A stretch of DNA of 19,267 nt from Clostridiales bacterium. Its GTDB lineage: Bacteria; Bacillota; Clostridia; Christensenellales; Aristaeellaceae. Of this stretch, positions 1 to 9,625 are shown one piece after another. The position numbers were made by a program, and so were the translations under genes. Each line of letters starts with the position of its first letter. Position 1 is the stretch's first letter. The stretch spans positions 1 to 19,267 of the forward strand of contig SFHU01000049.1 in the NCBI GenBank assembly GCA_004555535.1, given 5' to 3'. Below the pieces are notes generated by a model that was not told where the DNA came from, did no database searches, and worked only from the letters and a program-made list of their open reading frames with translations.

Positions 1-252
1 CTTCAGCAGACCGGCGTGCAGACCGTCATTTGCACGGATATCAGTCGCGACGGCGCGATGCGCGGGACAAACCGCGCGCTCTACCGGCAACTGACATCGG
101 CGTATCCGATGCGCTTCATCGCCTCGGGCGGCGTCTCCTCGCTGGAGGATGTGACCGCGCTGCGGGAGGCGGGCCTCTGGGGCGCGATCATCGGCAAGGC
201 ATACTACACGGGAGCAATCGACCTGCGCCGGGCAATCGAGGTGGCGACATGA
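1..252 (+). CDS. hisA: HisA, 3' fragment (ProFAR isomerase)
   Basis: This is the C-terminal third of 1-(5-phosphoribosyl)-5-[(5-phosphoribosylamino)methylideneamino]imidazole-4-carboxamide isomerase, the cytoplasmic TIM-barrel enzyme that makes PRFAR for HisF. The reading frame is open from base 1, so the 5' part lies outside the window. Visible family motifs are TDISRDG near the start, the phosphate-binding IASGGVSSLEDV, and GAIIGKAYYTG near the end. The identity also follows from position directly ahead of hisF. The stop codon TGA (250-252) overlaps the hisF ATG in an ATGA arrangement, suggesting translational coupling. Confidence 0.95.
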   Translation, partial: LQQTGVQTVICTDISRDGAMRGTNRALYRQLTSAYPMRFIASGGVSSLEDVTALREAGLWGAIIGKAYYTGAIDLRRAIEVAT

Positions 253-1010
253 TTACAAAGCGCATCATTCCCTGCTTGGACGTCAGGAACGGACGGGTGG
301 TCAAGGGCGTCAATTTTGAGGGGCTTGCGGACGTGGCCCGGCCGCTCGATCTGGCGAGGCGATATTCCGATTCCGGCGCGGACGAGCTCGTGTTCTACGA
401 CATCACGGCCTCTGCGGAGGGCCGCGCGCTGTTCACGGATGCGCTGCGCGAGGTCGCCTCGCAGATCTTCATCCCGCTGACCGTCGGCGGCGGCATCCGC
501 ACGCTCGCGGATTTTGAGCGCGTGCTCGCCTGCGGTGCGGACAAGGTCAGCGTCAATTCCGGCGCCATCGCGCATCCGGAGATCATCGGCGAGGCGGCGC
601 GCCGCTATGGCAGCCAATGCGTCGTGCTCTCGGTCGACGCCAAGCGCGTGGACGGCAGCTATCACGTCTTTGCGCGCGGCGGCCGCGAGGACACGGGCAT
701 GGACGCGCTTGCGTGGATCCGCCGGGGCATCGACAGCGGTGCGGGCGAGATCGTGCTCAACTCGATCGATACGGACGGCGTGAAGCGCGGGTTTGATTTG
801 GAGATGCTTGCCGCCGTGTGCGACTTTGCGCAGGTGCCGGTCATCGCCTCCGGCGGCGCGGGCGGCATCGGGGATTTTGTGGAGCTGTTCCGCGCGGTGC
901 CTCGCGTGGACGCGGGGCTAGCGGCCTCGATCTTCCACTTCGGCGAGGTGGAGATTCCGGCGCTCAAGGAAGCGCTCGCCGGGGCGGGCATCAATGTGAG
1001 GAGGATTTGA
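249..1010 (+). CDS. hisF: Imidazole glycerol phosphate synthase, cyclase subunit HisF
   Basis: HisF is the synthase subunit that uses ammonia from HisH to convert PRFAR to imidazole glycerol phosphate and AICAR. The 253-residue length is normal for the family. Both catalytic aspartates are at the usual numbers: Asp11 in IIPCLDVRNGRVVKG and Asp130 in VVLSVDAKR. Phosphate-binding GGGIRTLADF (about 80-89) and IASGGAGGIGDF are also present. The ATG at 249 was chosen because it overlaps the hisA stop and starts the protein with the expected MITKRIIPCLDV; the same frame is open further upstream but lies inside hisA. No hisH is visible here, so the glutaminase subunit must be encoded upstream of the window or elsewhere. 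Confidence 0.97.
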   Translation: MITKRIIPCLDVRNGRVVKGVNFEGLADVARPLDLARRYSDSGADELVFYDITASAEGRALFTDALREVASQIFIPLTVGGGIRTLADFERVLACGADKVSVNSGAIAHPEIIGEAARRYGSQCVVLSVDAKRVDGSYHVFARGGREDTGMDALAWIRRGIDSGAGEIVLNSIDTDGVKRGFDLEMLAAVCDFAQVPVIASGGAGGIGDFVELFRAVPRVDAGLAASIFHFGEVEIPALKEALAGAGINVRRI

Positions 1011-1012
1011 CC

Positions 1013-1663
1013 ATGATCGACGTGGATTCGCTCAAATTTGACGAGCGGGGCCTGATCCCCGCCATCGTCGTGGATACGCAGACAAAGCGCGTGCTGACGC
1101 TCGCCTACATGAACCGGGAGAGCCTCGCGATCTCGATGGAGAAGGGGCTGACCTGCTTTTATTCCCGCTCCCGCCAGACGCTCTGGCTCAAGGGCGAGAC
1201 GAGCGGCAACTATCAGCACATCGTCTCCATCACGGCGGACTGCGACCGGGACGCGCTTGTCGTGGAGGTGCGCAAGGACGGCCCGGCCTGTCATCTGGGG
1301 ACGGACTCCTGCTTCGAGTATCCGGTCTATGAGGGCGAGGAGCCGCCGGCGTTTTCCTATGAGGGGCTGATGGAGATGCTCGAGGGCCGCAAGACGAATC
1401 CGAAGGAGGGCTCCTACACGACCTATCTCTTTGAAAAGGGCATCGACAAGATGCTCAAGAAGGTCGGCGAGGAGACGACGGAGGTCATCATCGCGGCGAA
1501 GGACGGCGACAAGCCCAACACGATCTACGAGATCGGCGATCTGATGTACCATGTCATGGTGCTGATGCTCGAGATGGGCATCAGCCTGGAGGACATCAAA
1601 AAGGAAATGGCCTCGCGCCATGTGATCGACCGCAAGGTCAAGCAGGAGAAGATGGTCAAGTGA
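1013..1663 (+). CDS. hisIE: Bifunctional PR-AMP cyclohydrolase / PR-ATP pyrophosphatase HisIE
   Basis: A 216-residue fusion that performs steps two and three of histidine synthesis. The HisI domain spans about residues 1-110: DCDRD at 76-80 supplies the Mg-binding aspartates, and Cys77, Cys93 and Cys100 (GPACHLGTDSC) are the zinc ligands of the family. The HisE domain spans about 115-216 and has the all-alpha NTP-pyrophosphatase signatures KKVGEETTEVIIAAK (149-163) and EIGDLMYHVMVLM (173-185). The start is only 2 bases after the hisF stop, with GAGGA in the end of hisF serving as ribosome site. The stop overlaps the next gene's GTG start. Fusion of HisI and HisE is common in bacteria. Confidence 0.96.
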   Translation: MIDVDSLKFDERGLIPAIVVDTQTKRVLTLAYMNRESLAISMEKGLTCFYSRSRQTLWLKGETSGNYQHIVSITADCDRDALVVEVRKDGPACHLGTDSCFEYPVYEGEEPPAFSYEGLMEMLEGRKTNPKEGSYTTYLFEKGIDKMLKKVGEETTEVIIAAKDGDKPNTIYEIGDLMYHVMVLMLEMGISLEDIKKEMASRHVIDRKVKQEKMVK

Positions 1664-2469
1664 TCCGGCAGAATCTGCACACACACACGACCTGGGACGA
1701 CGGAAGGAACACGGCGCGCGAGATGATTGAGGCCGCGATGGCCGCGGGGATGACCTCCGTGGGCATCAGCGTACACAGCCCGATTCCCTTTGACAGCAGC
1801 TGGTCGATCCCCGCGGACGCGCTTCCCGCGTACAGGGAGGAGATTCACGCGCTGGCGCAGGCATACGCCGGGCGCATCCGCGTGTACTGCGGCATCGAAT
1901 GGGACGTCGTCTCAGAGATCGAATTGACGCCGTATGACTATGTGATCGGTTCGGCGCATTATCTGCCCGTTGCGGGCCTGCCGACGGTCGACGAGAGCGC
2001 GGAGCGGACGGCGCGGTTTCTCGCCGAGGCCTTTGACGGCGACGCGGACGCGGCGGCGGCGCTGTATTTTGCGCAGCTGCATCGCGTGGCCAAAGAGCCG
2101 GAGGCCGATATCGTCGGACACTTCGATCTGCTGACGAAGTTCGACGAGCAGCGTCATTTCTTCCATCCTGAAAGCGCCGTCTACCGCCGCTGCGCGCGGG
2201 AGGCGATGGAGGCGCTTGTCGCCGCCGGGAAGATCTTTGAGGTCAACACCGGCGCGATCAGCCGCGGATACAGGACGACGCCGTATCCCTCGCGCGAGCT
2301 GCTCACGCAGCTGCACAGGATGGGCGGACGCGTGACCCTCAGCGCCGATGCGCACAGCGCGAACGCGATCACCTGTGCGTTTGAACAGGCGGAGGCGCTT
2401 GTGCGCGCCTGCGGGTTTGAAGAAATTTATGAATTGCAGGATGGCGGATTTGTTCCGGTGAAGCTATAG
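1660..2469 (+). CDS. hisK: PHP-family histidinol-phosphatase (HisK/HisJ type)
   Basis: A 269-residue PHP-superfamily phosphoesterase, assigned to the dephosphorylation of L-histidinol phosphate. The N-terminus NLHTHTTWDDG gives the first metal-binding motif (His7, His9). GIEWD, VGHFDLLTKF and the C-terminal LSADAHSANAI supply further expected metal ligands. The length matches the HisK type found in Bacillota and differs from the HAD-type HisB phosphatase. The likely start is GTG at 1660, overlapping the hisIE stop as GTGA; no alternative start nearby keeps the HTHTT motif with better spacing. It is the last gene of the his operon and is followed within 10 bases by a strong terminator. PHP phosphatases can act on other phosphate esters, so the specificity rests mainly on the operon context. 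Confidence 0.9.
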   Translation: MIRQNLHTHTTWDDGRNTAREMIEAAMAAGMTSVGISVHSPIPFDSSWSIPADALPAYREEIHALAQAYAGRIRVYCGIEWDVVSEIELTPYDYVIGSAHYLPVAGLPTVDESAERTARFLAEAFDGDADAAAALYFAQLHRVAKEPEADIVGHFDLLTKFDEQRHFFHPESAVYRRCAREAMEALVAAGKIFEVNTGAISRGYRTTPYPSRELLTQLHRMGGRVTLSADAHSANAITCAFEQAEALVRACGFEEIYELQDGGFVPVKL

Positions 2470-2478
2470 GGACAGATG

Positions 2479-2531
2479 AAAAAGCGGCGCACCCCGTTCC
2501 CGCTTGGGAACGAAGCGCGCCGCTTTTTTTT
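2479..2531. terminator. Bidirectional intrinsic terminator between his operon and dlt-like operon
   Basis: The outer arms GCGGCGC (2484-2490) and GCGCCGC (2517-2523) form a GC-rich stem that encloses a second hairpin, GTTCCC (2496-2501) with GGGAAC (2506-2511). On the plus strand the stem is followed by eight T; on the minus strand it is followed by five T (the complement of AAAAA at 2479-2483). The element lies between the convergent hisK and carrier-protein genes and can serve both. Confidence 0.9.
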
Positions 2532-2535
2532 CGGT

Positions 2536-2766
2536 TTATTCGTCGGCAAGCCGCTCGACCATCGCGACCATCGCGTCGACGCTGTTGAAGTTGTCGGGGA
2601 TGATCTCCGTCGCGGGGATGGAGATGTCGAATTCGTCGTTCAGCGTGCCGATGAGCTGAATGATGTCGAGGGAGGAGAGCAGGCCGTCGTCGATCAGGGT
2701 GTCGCAGGTGTCAAAGTCCACGTCCTCGACGAGGTCGCTCAGGATTTCGAGAATGGTGTCGCGCAT
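2536..2766 (-). CDS. Acyl/aminoacyl carrier protein, DltC-like
   Basis: A 76-residue acidic four-helix carrier protein. The 4'-phosphopantetheine site is predicted at Ser32 in IDDGLLSSLDIIQLIG; the residue before the serine is another Ser instead of the usual Asp (DSL/DSF). The downstream FDISIPATEIIPDNFNSVDA is typical of helices II-III of DltC and acyl carrier proteins. The start MRDTILEILSDL is preferred: AAGGAG ends 11 bases upstream, while the in-frame ATG three codons earlier sits only 2 bases from it. It is the last gene of the minus-strand operon, behind the adenylation and decarboxylase genes, so it is the probable acceptor for the activated amino acid. It could in principle be a general ACP, but the context argues for a dedicated DltC-like role. 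Confidence 0.88.
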   Translation of the reverse strand: MRDTILEILSDLVEDVDFDTCDTLIDDGLLSSLDIIQLIGTLNDEFDISIPATEIIPDNFNSVDAMVAMVERLADE

Positions 2767-2819
2767 AAAAGTCATATCTCCTTTGCTTGATTTGCTGGTC
2801 GTTATGCCGCATGGGCGGC

Positions 2820-3990
2820 TCACAGGTTGCCCTGGTTGAGCTTGCAGGAGGGAATCGTGTCGCGCACGAGGCGGTCGCCGCCTTCGCCGTGCAGGACGAT
2901 CCTGGGCATATCCCGGCTCAAAAAGAGCGCGGGCCCCTCGGTCACGGAATACGCGCCAATGCGCTCAAAGGCGAGCACGTCGCCCGGCGTCAGCCCTTCA
3001 AACGGCGCCTTGCGCACGAGTACGTCCGCCGTCGTGCAGAGGCTGCCGCAGAGCGCCCAGTCTTGCAGATCACCGCTCGCGTGATCGGGGCCGGGGATGT
3101 GCGCGATGTGCGGCAGGCGCATGCCCATGTTCCCGCCGAGGTAGTTGACGTGGTGGATGCCGCCGTCGACGATGGCGTAGCCATAGCCGCAGTTGACCTT
3201 CGTATCGACCACCGTGGTGAGATAGGCGCCGCATTCGGAGGCGAAGAAGCGGCCCATCTCGACCGTCAGCTCCGTCTGCTCCGCGATGCGCGCAAGGTCG
3301 GGCGCGAGCTCGCGCAGGGGCGCGAGGGTGTCGCTGTCGTCCTCATGCGTGAAATACGGATAATAGAGGCCCGGGCCATACTCGAGCCGGCGGGTGATGA
3401 AGCCTTCCTCCGCGCGCAGGCTCTCCATCAGCGCCGAGAGCATCGCGAGCTCCTTGCGCTGGCCGTCGAGCTTCTTGCGCTGTGTGCCGGCGAAGAAGTG
3501 GATGCCCTCAATGTCAAGGCCGCAGAGGCCGCTGCGGCCTTTGATGACGCTGCGCAGGTCGCTCTCGTCCATGCCGAACTGGGAGCCCGCCGTCAGCCGC
3601 AGGATCACGGGCAGCACGAGCCCATGCGCCCGGGCGGCCTCGTCAAGCAGGCGCACATGCAGCAGGGATTCCGCCGTGAAGCGGCGGACGCCCGCGCAAA
3701 GGGCATGCTCGATGTCTGCGGCGGTCTTGTTGACGCCGGAGAAGAGAATCGTCTCCGGCGCGACGTGCAGATCCTCGCAGATCGTCAGCTCGCCGGGGCT
3801 GCAGACCTCGAGCAGGTCGACCAGCGGCCGCATCGCGGGGATCAGAAAGGGATTGGCCTTGATCGAGTAGCAGAGGCGGATGCGCGGGTCGACGATGGCG
3901 CGCACGGCGCGCATCCGCTTCGCCAGCGCGGCTTCGTCAAAGACGAAGGAAGGCGTGCCGAAGCGCTGCGCGATGCTGCCCAGCTGCTGC

Positions 3991-3998
<8 letters not shown>
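2820..3998 (-). CDS. Fold-type III PLP-dependent amino acid decarboxylase family protein
   Basis: A 392-residue cytoplasmic enzyme of the alanine-racemase-fold decarboxylases (diaminopimelate, ornithine and arginine decarboxylases). The PLP lysine is Lys47 in YSIKANP. His167 in GIHFFAGTQ, a glycine-rich GPGLYYPY (208-215), VEMGR (246-250, replacing EPGR), Cys321 in GSLCTTADVL (family GPLCxSgDvL) and Tyr350 in GAYS follow in the correct order. The ATG at 3998 overlaps the adenylation-gene stop by 8 bases (ATGGATAA) and has AGGAGG 6 bases upstream. It is not a canonical LysA: the region after GAYS reads TEGPALFLSRDMPR where LysA normally has an Asn-containing segment. The substrate is unknown; a dicarboxylic amino acid is favoured because the product should keep a carboxylate for the adenylation enzyme. 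A racemase cannot be excluded. Confidence 0.88.
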
Positions 3999-5520
<1,522 letters not shown>

Positions 5521-5540
5521 AAGCATGCTCTCCTGTGGAG

Positions 5541-5560
5541 GGCAGGCGCAGGAGCCTGCC
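5541..5560 (-). other. Hairpin in the leader of the adenylation gene
   Basis: A perfect 7-bp inverted repeat, GGCAGGC (5541-5547) and GCCTGCC (5554-5560), with a 6-base loop. It lies between the internal promoter and the ribosome site of the adenylation gene. No T run follows on either strand, so it is not an intrinsic terminator. It may protect the 5' end of the short transcript or affect translation; that role is inferred. Confidence 0.5.
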
Positions 5561-5574
5561 GGATCATCGGGTTT

Positions 5575-5603
5575 ATTATAGCGTATTTGGCATCCGCGTT
5601 CAA
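5575..5603 (-). promoter_or_regulatory. Internal sigma-A type promoter for adenylation-decarboxylase-carrier genes
   Basis: On the minus strand, TTGAAC (complement of 5598-5603) and a perfect TATAAT (complement of 5575-5580) are separated by exactly 17 bases. The promoter lies in the 91-base gap between the SGNH-like gene and the adenylation gene. It would give the three cytoplasmic genes expression independent of the two membrane genes. Confidence 0.75.
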
Positions 5604-5611
5604 GGGAGGGT

Positions 5612-6931
5612 TCATTCCTCGTCGCCGGGATCAAAGAAGACGGCGTCCGTTTCGCCCTGAACGCGGGCATAGACGCGCGGCGTGCCGCCCGAGAGCAGCG
5701 AGACGTCGCAGGTGAAGGTGGGCTCTGCATCGTAATCGCGCAGGAGCGTCTCGCTGCCGTCCGCAGCGCGCAGGGTGAAGCTGTACTCCGGCGTGACCTG
5801 CGCGCCGCGGTTGCAGTCCGCGCGCAGCGTGACGCTGTCCCCGCTCTGCTCCTGCTCCATCCAGACGTTGGTGATGAAGTCGATCGAGGCGAGGTATTCC
5901 GCGCTGTCGCGATAGAAGAGACCGCTGATGTCCTCGCCCGCGCGCAGGGCGTTGAAGACCTGCGAGAAGGCGGTGCTGAGCAGGTCCGCGCCCTCGCCGA
6001 CCATGTGGTAGAGGTCAAAGTAGTATTCGTCCAGGTTGGGCAGCAGCTCCGGCCTGGCGAGCACCAGGTTGACATAGGGCACGCCGATCTCCTCGAAGAA
6101 GGCCTGCGCGTCGTCCAGATACGCAAGATACGACGGCTCCGCGAGCGCATGCGCCGTCATGCCGGGGGCCAGGACGACGAGCAGCCTGCTGCCGTGAGAC
6201 TCGACGAGCGCCTTGTACTCGAGCAGCTTTTCCTTGGTATAGTCGTAGACCCTGTATTCGTAGTCGCTCTCCTCCCGGATGATCGTTTTGACGAGGCCGT
6301 CCATGGCGCGCTCGTCCGATTCACGGCGGATGAAGCCGTCCTCGTAGGCGTATTGCCCACCCGATTCGGCGATCAGCTGCGCGAGGAAGCCCTCGGGATC
6401 CGTGCGCAGGCGGAAGGCCTTTTGGACATCCTCAAAGGAGGTGAAGCCGAAGCTGTTGAACAGCAGCAGCCGCCCGAGCGTGTCGCCATCCGTCTCCATG
6501 ATGTCAAGGAGATACTGCAGGCGATTCAGCGGGTTGGTCAGGTGAGGCATCAGCTTGAACTGGGACTGGGGATCGGTTCGGATCCAGTTGAAGGAATATG
6601 ATTCCAGGACGAGCACGACCCATTCGGGGCTGTTCGTCTCGTAGAGCTGTCGGGTGAGCGCCAGGTCATCGGGAAGGTAAGCATTGGTGATCGTCACATC
6701 AAACGCGGTCAGCCCGGTCTGCTCGCTGATGAGCGGCGCGTTGAAATGATGCTGGACGATGGAGGAGCCGACGAGGGCCAGCTCAATGTCGTCGCGGGAA
6801 CGGAGCTCCCGCATGGTGACTGTGGCAAAGGTGTCCAGCTGCACGAGAAAGGTGTTGCCCAGCGGGATGAGCAGCGCGGCGAGCAGCAGGAACACAGCCA
6901 GGCGGATGAGCTTGGGAAAGAGGGTTTTCAA
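5612..6931 (-). CDS. Membrane-anchored SGNH-hydrolase-like protein (DltD/AlgX-like role)
   Basis: A 439-residue protein with one N-terminal membrane segment (about residues 9-30, after KLIR) and a large, probably extracellular, domain. It has SGNH-like features: VGSSIVQHHF with Ser56/Ser57 as the block-I nucleophile region, and FDLYHM with Asp306 and His309 as a DxxH pair near the end of the hydrolase-like part. The last 90 or so residues are a separate, beta-rich-looking tail rich in short polar strands. The preferred start is TTG at 6931 with AAGGAGG 7 bases upstream; an ATG further upstream lies inside the MBOAT gene with no such site. It follows the MBOAT gene by 25 bases. MBOAT/SGNH pairs transfer acyl groups to cell-surface polymers (DltB/DltD, AlgI/AlgJ/AlgX). 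Sequence identity to DltD itself is not claimed. Confidence 0.78.
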   Translation of the reverse strand: MKTLFPKLIRLAVFLLLAALLIPLGNTFLVQLDTFATVTMRELRSRDDIELALVGSSIVQHHFNAPLISEQTGLTAFDVTITNAYLPDDLALTRQLYETNSPEWVVLVLESYSFNWIRTDPQSQFKLMPHLTNPLNRLQYLLDIMETDGDTLGRLLLFNSFGFTSFEDVQKAFRLRTDPEGFLAQLIAESGGQYAYEDGFIRRESDERAMDGLVKTIIREESDYEYRVYDYTKEKLLEYKALVESHGSRLLVVLAPGMTAHALAEPSYLAYLDDAQAFFEEIGVPYVNLVLARPELLPNLDEYYFDLYHMVGEGADLLSTAFSQVFNALRAGEDISGLFYRDSAEYLASIDFITNVWMEQEQSGDSVTLRADCNRGAQVTPEYSFTLRAADGSETLLRDYDAEPTFTCDVSLLSGGTPRVYARVQGETDAVFFDPGDEE

Positions 6932-6956
6932 GCGAAGGCCTCCTTGGGAAAAGGAA

Positions 6957-8513
6957 TCAGAAAACGGCATACATGAAGCTGCCGGTGCCGGCGCTGCCGC
7001 TGACGAGCGTGGCGAGTATAAAGAGGATGAAGCCGAGCAGCAGCAGCCAGCGCAGCGCGAGCGGGCGGCTGAGCACCCAGGCGCGAACCTGCGCGCCGCG
7101 CTCCTGCGCGAGCGAGACGGCAAAGAGGAGCAGCGTCGCCAGCGCGAGGATGAACAGATCGCGGGAGGAGAGGCCCAGGGCGAGCAGCAGCTCGCCGCTC
7201 ACCTGCGCGGGGCGGAAGTCCGTCACCGTGCGCGCGAGCATGGCAAAGGCGTCGCCGGCGCGCGTGCAGCGGTCGAAGTACCAGCCGATGTTCACGATCA
7301 TGAACGTGCGCAGCACGCGGACGACATGAAAAGCGTTTGACTTGACCAGCGCGCCGTGGCGGTCGCTGAAGCGCTTGTAAGCCGGCTCCAGCAGGGCGCT
7401 GGCGGCGAGAATCAATCCGTTGTACAGGCCCCAGAGCACATAGTTGGCCGTCGCCCCGTGCCAAATGCCGACCAGCAGGAAGACGAGGATGTTGCCCAGC
7501 GCGGCGGGCAGCGCGCGGGAAACCTCCGCGCCCAGGCGCGCCTTGGCGGCTTTGGCCAGGCGGCTCACAGGGCGGGTCAGCGCGAAGGGATAGAAGACGT
7601 AGTCGCGCATCCACGCGCCCAGGCTGATATGCCACCTGCGCCAGAAATCGCCCAGCGACACGGCGAAATAGGGCCGCTTGAAGTTGGGCGCGAGGCGGAT
7701 GCCGAAGAGCTCCGCGATGCCGGTCACCAGGTCGATGCCGCCGGAAAAGTCGGCGTACTGCTGGAGCGAGTAGCCCAGCACGGCGAGCACGATCATCGCG
7801 CCGCCGTAGCCCTCCTGCGCGCCGAAGACGCCGGAGACGAGCGGCAGCGCGCGGTCGGCGATGACCTTTTTCTTGAAGAAGCCCCAGAGCATGAGCAGCA
7901 GGCCGCGCTCGATGCCGTCAAGGTCGAAGCGATGCGGCGCTTCAAGCTGCGGCGCGAGCTGATCATAGCGGCCAATCGGCCCCTGGATCAGCTGGGGGAA
8001 GAAGGAGACAAACAGCGCGAAGCGCAGCGGATTGCGCTGCGGCGCAGTCTTGCCGTTGTAGACGTCGATCAGGTAGCCCGTCGACTGGAAGGTGTAAAAC
8101 GAGATGCCCAGCGGCAGCAGCAGGTTGAGCGGCGCAAAGCCCGCCAGCGTGAGCACGGGCGAGGCATACTTGAGCGTGGCGAGCGCGCCGAAGTTGAGCA
8201 GCAGCGTGCAAAGCAGGACGATCCGCTCCCGACGCCTGAGCGCGGCCTTGAGCGCCTTGCGCTCCTGCGCGGTCAGCGAGGCCTTCTTTTCCTTCAGCTC
8301 CGCCTTGCTGCGCGCAGAGAGGCGGCCGATGAGCAGCGCGCCCGCCCAGGTCGACAGCGTGGTCAGCAGCAGGAAGGGCAGCGCCGAGAGGCCGTGATAG
8401 GCGTAAAACGCATAGCTGACCAAAAGCAGCAGCAGCCAGCGCAGGCGCAGCGGGCAGACATAATACAGCCCCGCGCACAGCAGCGCGAAGAGAATGAGCG
8501 TGTACAGGGACAT
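6957..8513 (-). CDS. MBOAT-family acyltransferase (DltB/AlgI-like)
   Basis: A 518-residue polytopic membrane protein, with about ten hydrophobic segments beginning at the N-terminus. Family motifs are FFPQLIQGPIGRY (171-183), FWRRWHISLGAWMRDYVFYPF (290-310) and VGIWHGATANYVLWGLYNG (348-366), where His352 is the conserved MBOAT active-site histidine. It is longer than typical DltB (about 400) and nearer to AlgI/PatA size, with a charged cytoplasmic stretch at about 66-98. Start ATG is preceded by GAGGT. It is the first gene of the operon, directly after a consensus promoter. In this setting it would pass the carrier-bound acyl or aminoacyl group across the membrane to the SGNH partner or the polymer. 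Plain polysaccharide O-acetylation is the alternative if the downstream carrier module is unconnected. Confidence 0.93.
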   Translation of the reverse strand: MSLYTLILFALLCAGLYYVCPLRLRWLLLLLVSYAFYAYHGLSALPFLLLTTLSTWAGALLIGRLSARSKAELKEKKASLTAQERKALKAALRRRERIVLLCTLLLNFGALATLKYASPVLTLAGFAPLNLLLPLGISFYTFQSTGYLIDVYNGKTAPQRNPLRFALFVSFFPQLIQGPIGRYDQLAPQLEAPHRFDLDGIERGLLLMLWGFFKKKVIADRALPLVSGVFGAQEGYGGAMIVLAVLGYSLQQYADFSGGIDLVTGIAELFGIRLAPNFKRPYFAVSLGDFWRRWHISLGAWMRDYVFYPFALTRPVSRLAKAAKARLGAEVSRALPAALGNILVFLLVGIWHGATANYVLWGLYNGLILAASALLEPAYKRFSDRHGALVKSNAFHVVRVLRTFMIVNIGWYFDRCTRAGDAFAMLARTVTDFRPAQVSGELLLALGLSSRDLFILALATLLLFAVSLAQERGAQVRAWVLSRPLALRWLLLLGFILFILATLVSGSAGTGSFMYAVF

Positions 8514-8595
8514 GATGTACCTCGTGACAGATGAATCAGGAAGGGGCGGATGGGAGAAAGGCCCACGCGGCCCCGAGAGCAGACAAAATCATCTT

Positions 8596-8624
8596 ATTAT
8601 ATCATGAAAAGGGACGTACCGCAA
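8596..8624 (-). promoter_or_regulatory. Sigma-A promoter of the dlt-like operon
   Basis: On the minus strand, TTGCGG (complement of 8619-8624) and a perfect TATAAT (complement of 8596-8601) are separated by 17 bases. The start of transcription would fall near 8588, leaving a leader of about 75 bases before the MBOAT ATG. It lies downstream of the transporter terminator, so the operon is a separate unit. Confidence 0.85.
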
Positions 8625-8651
8625 ACCATCCCGGTGAAAATGCGAAGGAAA

Positions 8652-8681
8652 AACAGAAAAACCGGGGCCTGAAGGCCTCGG
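8652..8681 (-). terminator. Intrinsic terminator after the AEC transporter gene
   Basis: On the minus strand the stem CCGAGGCC (8681-8674) and GGCCCCGG (8669-8662) closes a TTCA tetraloop with one A-C mismatch, then TTTTT, CTG and another TTTTT. It begins 33 bases after the transporter stop codon and separates that unit from the dlt-like operon. Confidence 0.85.
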
Positions 8682-8714
8682 CAGATCCTTTTTTGTCGGA
8701 GGATGGGAGCGGCG

Positions 8715-9605
8715 TCACAGCAGCAGGCTCATCACGGGCACCGTGACCAGCGAGAGCAGCGTCGAATAGGCGATGGCGCGTGCGGCGAAGACACTGTCGC
8801 CGCCGTAGAGCTCGGCCTGCATCGCGGTCATCGTGCCGGAGGGCATGGCCGTCAGGATGAACACCGTGCTGGCGACCGCGGGCGCGATGGGGAAGGGACG
8901 CATCGCCGCATAGATGAGCAGCGGCAGCACGATCAGGCGCAGCGCCGCGGCGAGGTGATAGTCGGCATCCTTGAAGTCGCGCAGGTGAACGCCGCACACG
9001 CGCGTGCCGATGAGGAGCATCGACAGCGGCGTCGTCAGCCCGCCGATCAGGGAGAGCGTTTCCGAGACGATGACCGGCAGCGTGACGCTCATGCAGAAGA
9101 GCACAAAGCCGATCATCGCGGAGATCAGGTTCGGGTTGAGCAGCGCGCGGCGCAGGCTCATGTTCTCCCGCCCGCGGTACAGGCTCACGCCGATCGTCCA
9201 GGTGATGAAGGTGAAGGCGATGTTGTAGGCGACGGCGTAGATCATCCAGTCCGGGTTGATGGCCAGGATGATCGGGTAGCCCATGAAGCCGCAGTTGGAG
9301 AAGCCCTCCAGGTTGGCCAGCACGGCGCGCTTGCTGTGGGGCCTGCTTTGAAAGAGCAGCAGCGCGCCGCCGATGCTCACAAGGATCAGCGCGGCCGAGA
9401 GCGCGAGCGTCAGCAGAAAGTTCTGCAGCACGTCCACCGCGAATGGACGCTGCATGTTGACAATCGTCAGGCAGGGGAGCGTGATGTTGACGACGATCTG
9501 CGTCGTGCCGCGGATGGTCTCGTCCGTGAAATAGCCCAGGCGGCGGCAGAGCGCGCCGACCAGCACGACGAGAAAGAGGATGATGACCTCAGAGGTGATG
9601 GACAT
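8715..9605 (-). CDS. AEC-family (auxin efflux carrier type) transporter
   Basis: A 296-residue, strongly hydrophobic protein with about ten membrane segments and almost no soluble domain. Features seen in AEC-family permeases include the N-terminal RRLGYFTDETIRGTTQIVVNITLPCL region, with a helix-breaking NITLPCL, and the second-half repeat beginning about SETLSLIGGLTTPLSMLLIGTRV. Start ATG has AAGGAG 6 bases upstream. It follows the CofE-like gene by 20 bases and shares its promoter. AEC members export or import small organic anions and amino acid derivatives, such as malate; the substrate here cannot be read from sequence. Co-transcription with a ligase-like gene suggests they handle the same small molecule, which is an inference. 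Confidence 0.88.
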   Translation of the reverse strand: MSITSEVIILFLVVLVGALCRRLGYFTDETIRGTTQIVVNITLPCLTIVNMQRPFAVDVLQNFLLTLALSAALILVSIGGALLLFQSRPHSKRAVLANLEGFSNCGFMGYPIILAINPDWMIYAVAYNIAFTFITWTIGVSLYRGRENMSLRRALLNPNLISAMIGFVLFCMSVTLPVIVSETLSLIGGLTTPLSMLLIGTRVCGVHLRDFKDADYHLAAALRLIVLPLLIYAAMRPFPIAPAVASTVFILTAMPSGTMTAMQAELYGGDSVFAARAIAYSTLLSLVTVPVMSLLL

Positions 9606-9625
9606 GGAAACTCCTTTGCGTCGGA

